From: Nereocystis luetkeana
Taxonomy: Eukaryota; Sar; Phaeophyceae; Laminariales; Laminariaceae
NCBI GenBank assembly: GCA_031213475.1
Contig: JARUPZ010000026.1
Coordinates: forward strand, 6,741,785-6,805,784
Length of the DNA stretch: 64,000 nucleotides
Direction: 5' to 3'
The position numbers were made by a program, and so were the translations under genes. A model generated the notes under the pieces. It worked only from the letters and a program-made list of their open reading frames with translations. It made no database searches and was not told the origin of the DNA. Shown here one piece after another: positions 10,235 through 22,615 of the stretch (its first letter is position 1; every line of letters starts with the position of its first letter).

Positions 10235-10650
10235 CTCGGATAACTTAACACTCGGACATGACTTATCTACGTTATGGGGCCTAAAACAGGAACGTGGTAA
10301 CGTACCAACATACCAGGTAGTGTTAGCACTGGAGGAACGATCACGGTAACGCGGTAACACAATGTTAACTGGAAACCCACGAAGGTGCACACGCCTTAAC
10401 GTTATGTTGCTGCTCGATCTCGTCCATCTCTGGTACAGTAACACTATGCTAGGCCGTGATCGGTCTTTGAACTAACACTGTAACACAAGTGTCAGGCTTT
10501 GACCAACACGCACGCTATCACTCTTAACATGCCCAGATCGATATCCGCATATTTACGAACACGATAACATAATATTACTGTCCACACAGCGCTAGACATA
10601 ACACACTAACATAGCGTTACCCCTAGGAGGAGTTTTCAGAGAGGCAACCT
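10235..10650 (+). repeat. Dispersed ~400-bp repeat, copy 1 (TAAC/GTTA-rich)
   Basis: Matches 15980-16440. Shared blocks include CTACGTTATGGGGCCTAA, GTGTTAGCACTGGAGGA, ACACGCCTTAACG and TGCTCGATCTCGTCCA. The second half is a string of short TAACATA/GTTA motifs in both copies. Orientation is the same in both. No protein family seen. Confidence 0.7.
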
Positions 10651-11477
10651 CGGGAATGCGGCGGAATTTATTTTCGAAGCGTGCTGAAACGCTCTTGTCT
10701 ATTTTTAAAATACCGTTTTTGGGCGTTTCAGGTCGATCCAGGTTATTTTTTTCGCACATTTTTAAATAGCTGGGAAGGAGCAGTCACGCTCTATCCCGGA
10801 CGGCGCCTATACGAAGTAAACTCCCAACTTCCAACAACAGATTCAGGAATGATCCAGGTGTAACACATGATCGCATAGGCTTAAGCCTCAAGCTCTTAGC
10901 AAACCACTACAGTACCTCATACTAGGCCCATAAAAACAGTACCATATACACTCCCAACAAATCAATGGTATCAGGCCGAAAACAGATGATAGTGCAACTC
11001 CCGACAGATCAACATCATATCCAGGACTAACGGCATCATACGAATTCCCAACAAATCAGCATAATATCCTCCGCAAAACACTCTAAAAAAAAACTCCCTA
11101 AATAATCTCCCTACAGCTTAACATTCAACCCACTGGAAGTGGAGGTAATGGAGCGAATCCGCTGAATTTGGAAGACCTTGTACCTACCCCTCGAAAACCA
11201 CGTTCACAGCGCTCGAGCAAAAACACAGCAAAGTCTACCTAACGAGACACAACCTAACACACGCCAGCCGACCACGAAAAATGAAATCATCGATGCACCA
11301 GGGCAGATACCAAGTATACACAATAAACACTCCTGCTACAAAGTAGAGCAGGGCAAAGGATGCCCTGCCGTTCCCCAGGTGTTACCATGTAGTACAAGAT
11401 TTACACATTAAGCACCCCTACTACATACCAGGTATACTAAAAACTATAAATATTTAGTAATATCGATACTATAAGAC
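10651..11477. other. AT-rich spacer, no gene seen
   Basis: Contains scattered ACAAATCAGCAT-like and CTCCCAACAAATCA short repeats (10940-11080) and one TACCAGGTA motif (about 11431). No coding frame of note. Confidence 0.4.
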
Positions 11478-12000
11478 ACTTGCGCTATCGTTGCGCGGGT
11501 GTTACGAGCGCCGCGACCCCTCTGTGGTAGGCAGCGAGGGGATCACGTGAAAGCAGCCGAACGATGGGCGAGCCGGCGAAGGCACGGGCAACAGCACGGG
11601 ACCGACCCACGAATGAGCAGGCGGGCGCGGGAAGCGACTGCCTGCAAATCGCTGTAGACAAGGGGTCCGCTGCATTTTTAGGGGACACGGCGCCCTAGCG
11701 GAAAACAGACTAGAGAGTATGCCCGCTGGCGGACCTCCTTTCTTCGAGGAGTGATGGTCCTGATAAGGGGAAAGGGAACAAGCCCTTTGGGGGACCTCGA
11801 TCCTTTGCGGGAGTGATGGCCGTGCCAGACGGGACGGAGAACAACCCGCTGGCGGACCGCAATCCTTCGAGGAGGGATAACTCGCTGCAGAGGGGGCAAG
11901 AGGCTTCTTCTTTGAGGACGGGGAAACGTAGTCAACGGGTTTTCCTACATAAGTGTAGTGGTTCAGGATACCTGACAAATACACCACCTCCCAGTTTTGG
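11478..12000 (-). repeat. LTR (3' copy) of the gypsy-like element
   Basis: Aligns with 22616-23520 once the insertion there is ignored. Shared blocks include CTCTGTGGTAGGCA/CTCGGTGGTAGGCA, AACGATGGGCGAGCCGG, CAGGCGGGCGCGGGAAGCG, CCCGCTGGCGGACCTCCTTT, TCGAGGAGTG and GTGGTCCTGAT. Tandem-like GGCGGACCTC...CTTTCGAGGA motifs recur three times inside each LTR. The right boundary is uncertain (12000-12170). A small hairpin (CACCACC...GGTGGTG, then CCACCAAAAC) sits at 11992-12035. Confidence 0.7.
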
Positions 12001-14427
12001 TGGTGTTTTACGATGAGTACTCCACCAAAACTCAAGTAGAATGAAACAGGTGCCCTCGGTACCAACCATGTATGTGACGGGCTCCGACGAAGACAATGGG
12101 GAGGACAGGTGCAAGGTATAGCGTGTCCGGGGACTACCAAAATCTGGACATTCGAAGACAGCGAATGTGACAGGTACCTTTGACAGACAAAAAATAAAAC
12201 CGAGATCGAATATTTGGGTGTGTTTCCTTCACATTAAAACGTTATTTTTACCGGTCGACATTCAGCACAACCGGTGTCCGTGCCGATTCTTCAATCCTAT
12301 AGATATACAAGCTCCGTGGCCACAAAACTACGACAGAGACATTACATTGTTATGCAGTAAGCAGAGTAGACAGTGCAACGCCATATCATCGTACCGGACA
12401 CGACAGGCACGACATACACGTTCTATCAAGAGGGAAAAAGCGAAAGAAACCAAGGAACACAAATCGAGGAACACGCGTGCCCAGGATAGTTAAGACCACA
12501 CGAAGTGGGTCAGGAGTGACTGTGGACATTGAAGGTATATAGGCTCGTTTCACAGAGAGTGCAACAACAAACGTCTCCGCGTTCGTGTGGTGTTGGGGTG
12601 CTGCGGCCTGCAGGGCTGGAGATATACGCGACTGACAACACAAATGCGCGTATGGGTCATGACATGGTTCTCATGGTGGTAACCCTGACAATTGGGAGTT
12701 GGCAACGGGTTCTGCATCATGGCCTTGGATGCAAACTGACCATGCACGTACCGGGGGGCGTGTGCCGGACGGCGCGGTAGACGGAACAAGGCATGCACTT
12801 TTGTGTAGTTGACGTTTCTTTAAAAAGTCACGGCGACGTGACAAGAGTAGACAGGTGCATGGGTTTATACGAAGGAGGAGCATGTCCTACTGTCGGATGG
12901 CTTTCGAAACGAATCTGTGGCCGTGTTGCTTCAGGTGCTTACATGTTGCGCTTGGCGGAATTGAAAAAAACTTTAAAATAGGCGTGCTCCGAGAAACTGC
13001 ATACACGACAGGTTCTGACGCCGTCCCGGTTTCTTTGAGTTCAACACGGGTGATCAGACTAGTTGTGAGTACAGGCGGGACTCATGTCTTGAGGACTGAG
13101 AACGAGAACATTCTTCATTATTTTTACTTGCGTGCGGAACGACCAGTAGTATTGGTAGATACCAGGTACCTGGTATGCCACGCTGGTGTTCAGAAGGCGT
13201 ATAATGATCAGCAGCGGTGACAGACACACAAATACGGCGGTGTGGAGAAAAAATAATGACACAACACCGTTCGCTGTGACTTGAGCGTATGATACCTGTA
13301 TATATTTTTTGTTTTTATAAACATAAGAAGAGGTGCTCGGTACTTAGCCCTCAAGCCTTGTGGGCATCGGAACCCGACGTCTAGACAACAAAAAAAAACA
13401 TAAAAATACAAGAAATAACGAACATAGAACGCACCAAAGATTACAACGCATGCTGGAAGGTGACGACACAAGAGCTGCAGCGAAACCCGGGCTGGCGTCA
13501 GCGGTTGCGAAGATTGACGCGAACAACTGTGCGCGCGCAAGACAAGCCACGACGGAAAATGTACAATAGTGCTCGTGGGTATTTGTGACTACTGACGTGG
13601 CTGCCGATTAGGGAGGTCGCATGCTGCTGGATCCTGAGACAAAAGTGCAGCGCGGTGTGACGCTATTTACGGCGGAACGTTGTTTTCTCGACTAAAAACG
13701 CGTTCATTTTTAATAAAAATCCTAAAATTCCAAAAAATATACCGGTCTTCAATCGTTTTGGCCCACCTGGGAATGTTTCGTCACTGGTTGCAACAACCTA
13801 CACACGTAAAAACGTTACACGCTGGACTCTGTACTTAAGAATGAAACTACAGTACCATCACATGAAAGCTACAGACTTCACCGATTTCGGTGAGGCCTCT
13901 ACTGTCATGACTGGATTAGTGTTGGCGTTGTTGAAGGGAAGTGGCGGAATATTATCATGCAAGCTAGAAACAGAAAAAAATGGGATACGTGTAACAAAAA
14001 CAAGAACATAAATGAGAAGGTTTCAGTCGAGAAAACAACGTTCCTCCGTAATACCATTCTTCGACACTGTGGGAATTACCTAAAAACGACGCCAGACACC
14101 GAGCTGAGGAGGGTGGTCTTTAAGCTTTGGGTGATCAAACTTGGCAAGCGAATCGGCTCCTACCCCTTGTTTATGCTCGTTTATGGTCCCCAGTGAACGG
14201 TCGGACAGTCTTTGGCCGCTGAACCTTCAAGATCAAGGACGGGGAGGGTAGCTTCGAGGAACATATCGTCAAGTGCGTCAAGGCCCGGGACCGGAGACGT
14301 GGCTGGGAAATTGCAGTTTTCGCGCGACCGAGATGAGCAACCAGTTTCCTTGGTTGCACCTTCTTTGGTGACCCGGTAAACAAGACAGGAGGAAATTTCG
14401 TTCGAACAGCATATGGGCCGTGCCAAG
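12001..14427. other. Interior of the gypsy-like element, no gene recognised
   Basis: No frame longer than about 120 codons looks coding. A 69-codon plus-strand frame at 13360-13569 (LEGDDTRAAAKPGLASAVAK) and a minus-strand piece at 14181-14400 (PGLDALDDMFLEATLPVLDL) have protein-like composition, and the latter could be the integrase C-terminal remainder. Neither can be assigned. Confidence 0.35.
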
Positions 14428-14433
14428 GGCTGT

Positions 14434-14790
14434 GTTTTTTTTTGTTTTTTTTGTTTTTTGCTCATCCCATTTATTATCTTCGCCCATCTTCTTCTCTCTC
14501 TCCTTCCAACTCGTCACTCAGATCCGGGGTCACATAGCAGGCTCTTCTTCCCCCTTCCCGCTACGGTACGTGCCTTCATTTTTATCGCGAGAAGATTTCA
14601 GCCTTTTCTTCGCTCGTCGACTTGCATCGAATTGTGCCTACCCACGCCGCTGCAAGGCGCTCTCAACAATTGAATCCTTTTGATTTTCTTTTTGAAAATA
14701 AACTCAAAAGTCCGACCCACCTGGGGCTCGAACGCAGGACTCAAACACAAGTAGAATTCGAGGTTAACCACTTGAACCACCGTGGCGACC
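14434..14790 (-). mobile_element. tRNA-derived SINE, copy 1
   Basis: Same family as 41978-42320. The minus strand begins with a tRNA-like head (GGTCGCCACGGTGGTTCAAG with A-box-like GTGGTTCAAGTGG, then a degraded B box CCTGCGTTCGAGCCCC), continues through a body (AACTCAAAAGG relative, GAGAGCGCCTTGCAGCG, AATCTTCTCGCGATAAAAA) and ends in an A/T-rich tail (14434-14458 as T-runs on plus). Flanks carry an imperfect 9-bp duplication, GGCTGTGTT (14428-14436) and GGCTTTGTT (14791-14799). Inserted within the gypsy-like element. Confidence 0.8.
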
Positions 14791-15544
14791 GGCTTTGTTA
14801 GCTTGGGGTAGGGGCCGACCGATCTGTGGTATGGGCGATTTATGAAGACTTGGTAGCCCGTTTTGAAACTAGGAAACGACAATTTGTATCATTTGTAATT
14901 GCTTGCTTGTGCGCTCGTTCTTCGAATGACGGCGGGTCCACTCGTACGCGAGCTGTAAGTTTTCGGCCGTGCGGCGTGAGTAGTCGAGTTGGGACTATAG
15001 TTGGGTCGCGGCTGGCAAGCCCACAAAGGGATCGACAGGCAAAACGGCGCGCCCGAATATTACGTAAAGGGGAGTCTCTTCGAGTGTGGAAGAGTACGCG
15101 ATGATTTGCGCGAGCTGAATGAAGGGGAGCAGCTCTGTCCAAATATACCACGCTAATATAGCTACCATATTATGGACCGTACTGTGCACAGCTAGCCCTG
15201 CGCCTGAAGTCCAGTTTTTGGGCTACTTCCATGTCCCTGGCCGTTACAAACGGAATTTTATTTTATCCAATCACTATGAAGCTGAAATGCAGCAAAGGTT
15301 CAACCTTTCATCGTTCTACAAGCTTCAAACGAGAAGAGCAGAAGCAACTTGCCTGCGGCAAGAAAACAAAACGAATACGTAGTCTACGAGGACATACATA
15401 CGAGCACATCTACGTGTGGCTGACCAAAGAGACACGGCAACAGCAGCAGCAGCAGCAGCGCGACATGGATGGAGGCGCGGCCGCGCTGGTGCCTCCCCCT
15501 CCCCTCCGGGTCGCATCATGCATGTACATCGTATCGGCTGCCTG
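14791..15544. other. No gene recognised; short CAG tract
   Basis: Contains a (CAG)n-like run at about 15438-15460 and open but unassigned short frames. Nothing else is supportable. Confidence 0.35.
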
Positions 15545-15992
15545 TTTCATGTCCTCCACCTCTCCGAAAATGCTGCTGTAGCTTTGCGCCTCAGCAGCTC
15601 CTCCTTCTCTTTCAACAGTTTTTTTTCCTCGGTGATTTTTTCTGCAGACCGACGATTTTCAATTCCCTCATTGCATCGAGTAATGGCAAGTTCGCGTGAC
15701 CGAGTTGCGTCTTTGTGGGTAAGCTCCAATGTTTGGTAGTACCACGCTCCGCAGTTATCTCAGCGCGCTTGATCCTAACTGAGTCGTTGAAAGTAGCTCC
15801 CGTGCGAACCACGAACTCGGCGTTGTTGTTTTTTGGAGGTGCCTTGCGAGCTATTTTCGGTTTAGGTGTTTTGAGTTGATGCATGAGATACCACCTGTAT
15901 AGGAGAGGGCTGTACTGAAGTTCTTGCTTCTCCAGCGCAACAGTGTGAAATGCTGCACACCTCCCTCCGATAAAGTAGCACTCGGATAACAC
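15545..15992 (-). pseudogene. Coiled-coil protein relic, one frameshift
   Basis: On the minus strand, KPKIARKAPPKNNNAEFVV through SVRIKRAEITAERG (about 15870-15750) is followed, after a frame change near 15740, by LTHKDATRSRELAITRCNEG and IENRRSAEKITEEKKLLKEK, ending LRRKATAAFSERWRT at a stop at 15547. The charged, helical C-terminal part is convincing coding sequence. Similar charged helices close the trihelix/Myb-like proteins of some DNA transposons, but no DNA-binding motif is visible. It lies between integrase relic and 3' LTR, so it is probably an unrelated insertion or an extra ORF of the element. Confidence 0.4.
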
Positions 15993-16440
15993 TCATCTAC
16001 GTTATGGGGCCTAACGCAGGGACGTGGCCATGTGCCAACATAGTGTTAGCACTGGAGGAGAAATCGCGTCAACGCCGTAACGTCGTGTTGACTGGAAACT
16101 CACAAACGTGCGCACGCCTTAACGCGGTGTTTCTGCTCGATCTCGTCCAGCTCTGGTACAATAACATAATGATACGCCGTGATCCGTGCTCGTCCTAACA
16201 CAGTACCACAATGTTAGTATTTGACGATACACGTACATCATCACCCTAACATACCCAGATCGATATTCGCAGATTTACCATCATAACAGAATGCTATTGT
16301 CTACGCCGCGTTAGACGTATCACACTAACATTGTGCTACCCTACAGAGGAGTGCTACAAATAACCTAACATAACGTTACCATGCTGGCCAGCACTAACAC
16401 CTACCTGGTATATAATGATAACATGATGTTACAAAAAACA
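15980..16440 (+). repeat. Dispersed ~400-bp repeat, copy 2 (TAAC/GTTA-rich)
   Basis: Matches 10235-10650 in the same orientation. Ends in a series of TAACATAACGTTACC-like motifs and contains ACCTGGTATA at 16404. Lies inside the gypsy-like element. Confidence 0.7.
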
Positions 16441-16859
16441 CACAACACTACATTATTCGAACCCCCCGTCTGATTGCTATAGGGTGTATGTTCCTACACG
16501 AAATGTAAAGCAACACGCACCAGGGGCGGACGGACCGAAAACACGCAAACACACGTTTTCAGGTCTTGTCGAGGTCGCCTGAAAAGCGGTCAACCAACGA
16601 TACTATTACTCATACTAAAGCATACGGCTTACCGCCTTTTTGAGGAGTGGCAAGACCCAATTCGTGACGCAAGACGAGATTTTGGCGATCTAGTGAGCAT
16701 ATTTGATTGACGTCTAAATTTCTAGTTGCTTCGGATTATGCTGTCTATGAGAAGCATTATACCAAGTGGTTGACAAATGCTCGTGAATAGTCCTTAACTT
16801 CATGCCGCTTTTTTGTGGTTGTTACACCTCAGGCGTAGGCTAACAGTTGCCTTGGGGAC

Positions 16860-17508
16860 GGCAGGGAGCGGGGCGGGCGTACTTATATGTCAAGAGATTC
16901 TGCACCTCATCAACGAGCTGATTCTCAAATTCACTACCTTGATCTTAGTCAGGAGTTTCCGGGGGTCCGAATACAGAAACGACATGCTCAAAAACACGTT
17001 GGAGGACAGGGGTGGCCTTGTTTATTTCTGAGTCCATCAAAACCACAAATCGGGTGAGATGATCGATCACCGAGAGGACAAATCGGTGGCCTTCCGACAC
17101 TGACTTGTATTCCACCAAATCAACCGCTACAAATTAGTTTCAACAAGTGTCAGGCCTGTGCCCGACAGGTATCTTGGGGGGGCGCCGAGACGTTTTGCGG
17201 TGCTGACATGACCAACAGTTGTCGGCATGTTGATGCACGTCGGTATGTATTGTGGGCCGCCAGGAACGGTCACGGACCTTTAAAAAGGTAAATTGCCGCT
17301 CGAAGCGGGGAGACCTCGACGATAATTCACTAATTGTTATTGCCCTCGATGAAAAGCATTCGAGCGCTGTTCTCAGTTTGGTTGTCTTTTTTTTGTGAAG
17401 TCGCAGTTGGAGTTGGTGCGAGTGTGGAGAAAGACCACAGTCGGCACCGGCACAGACATTGTCGGGTGGCAAGGATAATAATAAGTACTTACCATTTGGG
17501 TGAGACAA
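16860..17508 (-). pseudogene. Retrotransposon integrase relic (zinc-binding plus core)
   Basis: One minus-strand frame contains an HHCC-type module (IHTDVHQHADNCWSCQHRK, about 17255-17200), then stops TGA (17142-17140) and TAA (17136-17134), then the catalytic core: VAVDLVEYKSVSEGHRFVL, the IDHLTRFVVLMDSE strand region, VFEHVVSVFGPPETPD, a TAA (16947-16945), and DQGSEFENQL. The two Asp residues of the D-D-E triad are visible (VAVD and DQG); the Glu should lie further downstream in sequence I could not place. Three stops in a single frame show decay by substitutions. Neighbouring gag and LTRs fit one element. Confidence 0.75.
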
Positions 17509-19139
17509 GAGATAAAAGCATCGATCGATTACACGATGCCAAAACCACGGGATGAAGAGGGCAAAACACGTTCGAATCGAAACCTTTGATTATTGAAACG
17601 ATACAAAAATCATCGAAGTATTTTCGTTCAGTAGCACTCTCAGCAAGTAAGTGGCCCCGCGAACATGCCCACGAACCAATCCACGGGTCTGAGGTCTGGC
17701 TGGTGTACTCCAGGTACAACAACGATATTTCAGTATGATTCAAAGAAGAAAAATACTGCAAGCTACTACAACTTGTACCTACAGCAAGCACCATATTATC
17801 TACAGTATAGAACGAATCTTACCCCCACTTCCACGATCTCGCGTCCAAGGAGTGTGAGCAGCAGCTTCGGGGCGCGCCTGCAGGACCATACACAAAATAC
17901 GAGTAGCAGTATTGTACCACCATGTCTAAAGATATAAGGATTGTTTATTTTCCGAATTCGGCGAGACGAAATACAACCAAAGCGTGAAATATGTTTTTCC
18001 TAAAATAAGTACATGCGCACTTTTCCGGCCAAGCACATACAACAAGCAGCATCCTCGTAATATTAATTGGTCGTCGTAATTTTCTGGGCCTTCTTTTTCA
18101 TAGTGTGGCACATCATACAGCACACAGCACAGCTCTGCCGCAAAACGCAATCAACAAGCATTATACTCGTAATAATATTATTTGGTAGTCGTAAAGCTTT
18201 TCTGGACAATCCTTTTTCATAGTGCGGCACATCGTACAGCACACAGCACAGCTCTGCCGCAAAAAGTAACCCACTGCTGTTGTACTGTAAAATACCTGTT
18301 ATAGTATGCGAATGGAAACGCGAAGTACGAAAGTTTTCTTTCAGCTCGTGCGACGATAGACGCTCGATCTCGACATAGACTCAGCCCACGGCCAACCCGC
18401 TTGGTGGTGGGCAAAATCACCTAGTATAGATGACGGGCTCCAAGAAATCAGGTGCATCCTTGTTCTAGGGGGCGAGAACTTGACGGCGGCGTCCTACGGT
18501 ATCCTCCCAAACCTGAAAAAAAAAAACATTTTTTGCCATTCGAGATGGATACAGTAGTACTCGTAGATATTTTTCTTATCTATTTTGAGCACCACCAGCA
18601 GCCAATGCGCTGCACTGCGCGTAGGACCCAAGCGCCCGAGCCAATTCTGACTGCCTTTCTTTGGTCTGGCGGCGGAGAGACGTGCCGAGTCAACTCGTCT
18701 TGGTATTTTGTGCTTCACAATGTGACTGACTGCTGCCGCTGCTGCTGGTGTTGCTGCTGTGCCGCTGCTGCTGTAGTCTATACGAGTACGTATCCACCGA
18801 GAGGTGCGCGCCGAGTGCGCTTCTCTTGGTCTCCAGGCCCAAACCCGCGCGAGCTGCTGTAGTCTGGCCACGGAGAGATGCGCCGCCCGCTGACCGCACG
18901 TCGGGCACGAAGCAACGACGCTACACAATTGTGTCGCCATCCAACTCATCGATCGTTCTGCTGCTGTTTGTCGTAGTGGAGAGCATCTTGAATTCAGATA
19001 GCTTGCTCTTCTTGTGTACTTGGTGTGATATCATATGTTGGTACATGGTGTGATGGTGCTACACGGCTTGAAATACTGTATGGAACAAACACGGTGGTAT
19101 GGGATATGGGATATGTTGGTGGTATGGTATATGGGAAAA
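17509..19139. other. No gene recognised
   Basis: Includes a ~60-bp internal duplication: 18090-18145 and 18200-18262 share CTTTTTCATAGTG, CGGCACATC and TACAGCACACAGCACAGCTCTGCCGCAAAA. A GCTGCTGCTGCTG-like tract lies at 18733-18775. No coding assignment. Confidence 0.4.
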
Positions 19140-19443
19140 ACACCATGTGGTATGGTATGGGTTGACGGTATGGTACGGGAAAACACAGTATATGGTATAG
19201 TACGTTTGCGGTATGGTACCATGGTACGGTGTCGTGGATGTACTATGGCTAAATTTGCCTGGTGGTATGGTATGTTTCAGTATATAAGGTCCGTAAGGAT
19301 CGAATACGTCGTACGAGTATCATCTGTAACGGGCTTATATATCGACCATTGGAAAGTGTTCGAAAATATAATCCTTGCGGACAGACAGACTGACAGACAT
19401 ATTTGCATTTACCAAAAGAGACTCAGTTCTACAAATTGAGAAT
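19140..19443 (+). repeat. Dispersed ~300-bp repeat, copy 2
   Basis: Same family and orientation as 7705-8007, sharing the GGTATGG-rich head, GCTAAATTTGCCTGGTGG and the GACAGACAGACTGACAGA tract. Inserted in the interval where the gypsy-like element's polymerase should be. Confidence 0.75.
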
Positions 19444-21154
19444 ATGCCAATTCTCGGAGTAACGTACGTAGGTACGACAAGTTGACCCAATAAGTCACTA
19501 CGCCTACTTAGGTGACCCCGGAGGTACGAACGGTGAGGCAGTGTATTCTCGCAGGGAAAAATGGTTCATAATGTGCTCCGTTTGGTTCGGAGGGACTGGT
19601 GCTGATTTTGGCAGCTTGAGGGAATAGAAGCATGGTCCGAATTCTTCCATATGGCATTCAAGTATCATAGCTTGGAAGTATCGACAGGTCGGGTATCGGC
19701 GGGGAGAGGAAACGTTGCTTCCGCAATGGTACAGCGGCTTAGCTCTGACTTTGACGTCGAAAAACAGGACGCTAGTTCGCGCACAGTGTGAGTACTGCGT
19801 CCTTTTGGACAGTGTTGAGCGTTGCACTTTCAAACGCTCCGAACATAAAGCTCAGATTTGGCGCTGTGGATATATTTGGGTGACGAAGGAACGCGCGCTA
19901 CGGCGTTGACATGGAGTTGATCGATAGATACCGAGAGGATATGCCCGAGGCAATTGACTGATAGGGCGACTCCATCACATCACGGGTTGGCAATTTGACC
20001 TACCACCAAGCCATCGGTAGCGCTCCAGGTAGCTAACGTACGTCCGACAATTTTCGAACAGGGGGCGTACAACTATTCTTGGTGGAAACATTTTGCGCCG
20101 AAACAATTTTAGGTTCAACTACCACTGCTGTGTGATCTTTTGGTAGGATAAAACCGGTAAACGCAACGGCAAGGGCATCGTGTAGCGGTTTAAGGTCGAC
20201 ACTTTCACGCAACATGGTAAATATTGCCTCAGCATCGCAGTGGACAGCAGCGACAGACGGCTGGGTTTCCTTGGGTGCCGGGGGGACAAGAGTTCGCGCG
20301 AGGGGCGTTGTTGCTAATACGATGGACAGCTAGAATTGAGGAACCAGTTGATGAAAATGACACCGTTTCTCGATCCCAAAATAAGACGTCTCCGAGTCAG
20401 TCATGGCGTGGTTATCGAGAAGTAAGGAGTCGGGTCCAAGGGACGTGACCACTAGTGCAGTGACAGTGCACGCCAGGCCATCAAGAGTCAAAGGAAATGG
20501 CTAAAATTAAGAGCTTCTATTAATACGGGAAGACATCGACGGCAGCGCGTAGTGATACGCCTGCGCGGGGGCCGGCTTAGAGGGGCTGATTGCAAGGAAG
20601 GATATGATCTGAACCATCCGAGTGAGACAACGGACACGTCTGTACGAAGCAGAGTCAAGTGCGATATTAGACACAGGATGGTTATCGGCCGAGTCCACCT
20701 GGGGACTCTTCGAGACCAAAAAGACAACAAATCGTAAGTTTTTCTCTTGTGCGCCAGCCCAAAGCTGTACCACACTTTCATCTGAATTATTATCTGCCAC
20801 CGGCGGGAGGCAACCTTGGCCCCAGAACGTAGACACAAGCGGAGAAGCCGCGGCTCAGTACTGACACTCTTACAACAACTACTGTACTGTACTGTAGACG
20901 GCAAACCAAAGGTCGCGCATGTTTTCGCGGGGCCTATTACATACATTATCTGGTTTAGGTACAGAACACTCAGGCTACGCGGCAGATAGACCTTCTCGAA
21001 ACGTAGAAATTTACAGATGTACGCAGACATCATGCGCTACGGCAACAAATGCACCAACTGCTACAGGGGTGGAGAGGTGTTTCCTCTCCCACGCCTTTCC
21101 GGCGAACCGGACACAACCCAATGGGGTTCAGGCGAAGATCCAGCTGGGCCCAAT
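19444..21154 (-). other. Expected protease/reverse transcriptase interval, not recognisable
   Basis: Between gag and integrase of the gypsy-like element. Minus-strand open pieces at 19504-19833, 20033-20215 and 20507-20836 have partly protein-like composition (for example a VFLVSKSPQVDSADNHPVSN stretch that might be a ruined protease region), but no D-S/T-G, and no YxDD motif could be found. Recorded as unresolved. Confidence 0.3.
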
Positions 21155-22551
21155 TCACGGGCCCTTGTCGCCCTCTGACTCCTCCCGCTTCTTGCCCTCG
21201 CCCTCATCGCGATGGGCACGCTTGCCTGCCATGGCGTCCACCTTTTCCTCTCGGATGCGTTTGTAGCATGTTGCCGTCGTGTGGCCGAGTGGCTTACGGC
21301 AGCCCGGGTATTCGCATTTGGGCCTGTCGGCCCGCACGCCGTCCGTGCCGCCTCGAGACCCACCGCCATCATTGTTGTTGCTCCGGCGCTTCGATGCCCC
21401 GCCGCCTCCTGACGTGGAGGGCGGGCGAGGCCCACGTTGGGCGTTGGCCGCGTCATGAGTGTACTGCGAGACAGCAAGCCGGTCGGGGACAGGAGTGAGT
21501 GGCATGGCACTGACAGTGCCCCCGCCGAGGCTGGCGGCAGGGTGGAGGGGTGCGCGGTCGACAGCTTCGCGGAGCGAAGTAACCGGCTTATCGGGTAACT
21601 GGAGGCATTGGACGGACGGGATGAGTTTGTGTTGGAAAAGAGTGACCCAGAAGGCGGCCCAGGGTGTACGTCCCGGGGATTCGCGTCCAATCGCAGACTC
21701 AAAACGGTTAGTGAGAGTGTGGACACATCGAGGAATCTCTGACAGACTCGGTCGCTCCCTGCTTGAAGCTCGCTAATTTGAGTGCACATTTTCCGACACT
21801 GTTGGATGGCATAAGGATGTCAAGAAGAGCCGAACTGAGCTTGGTCCACGTTTCCGGAAGGGAAAACGAGCAGACAGTGGTGTCGGAGGCTTCACGAGAA
21901 GCGACAGAGACACGCCAATCGATGGTGCCAGCAGAGAGGTTTACGCGAGGGCAGACCCGTCGCAAACAAGCGAGAGGTACTCAAATGCGAGGGAGTTAGC
22001 GTACTCCTCGTCGTTGGGGCGAACAGCCTTCACCCTCAAATCAGCAACGAGGCGGTACTGGGACAACACGGCTGCGACATCGACATCCGGACTACCATCA
22101 AGGCATGGAGGCCTGCGTACATCGCCAGCGGTCAACGACATCGTTTTCGGGGACGAAACGGCTTGAGCGAAGAGACAGGGGCGCGACAGGGGGAGGTAAA
22201 CCAGACGTTGCCTTACCGACAGAGCTCGCGCTACGACAAATACCCAAATATGCTCACCAGGAAGTCCATGAATGTTTCCGTCTGCTTCGAAAGCTGCGGA
22301 ATCTGGCCGGTCCTGAGCAGCTCGAGCTGCTTTGCGACGATCCTCCGGAGTATGGCCGTCGTCGTGCTCAGGTCGACGATGGAGTTGGCCTCGGAGCCGG
22401 TGTACCTGGGAGTCGCCAGATCCCTGTCGCTGTTGGTGGTGGGGATGGGGATGGTGTTGGTGGTGTTGGGGGGGTCGTGGAATTTGGAATCCTCAACCTC
22501 TCCTTTCTGGGGGGGATCCAATACGGGATCGATGGATTCCTCGTTCAACAT
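21155..22551 (-). pseudogene. Gag of the gypsy-like element, several frameshifts
   Basis: Consecutive minus-strand pieces in changing frames: 22551-22231 (MLNEESIDPVLDPPQKGEVE, ending in a helical ETFMDFLVSIFGYLS), 22141-21941 (DVAAVLSQYRLVADLRVKAV, NDEEYANSLAFEYLSLV), 21965-21708 (SFSLPETWTKLSSALLDILM, VGKCALKLASFKQG), and about 21735-21155 (GRTPWAAFWVTLFQHKLIPS, then a basic Gly/Asn/Arg stretch). Near the end, CEYPGCRKPLGHTTATC is a zinc-knuckle-like motif with spacing C-x4-C-x5-H-x4-C, longer than the usual 2-4-4. At least three frame changes are needed, so it is dead. Confidence 0.65.
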
Positions 22552-22615
22552 GACCGCAGGACCAAGGTCGAGACAGGCTCGGTAGATTTTCTGTGCCAGT
22601 CGACGTCAATAGCGC

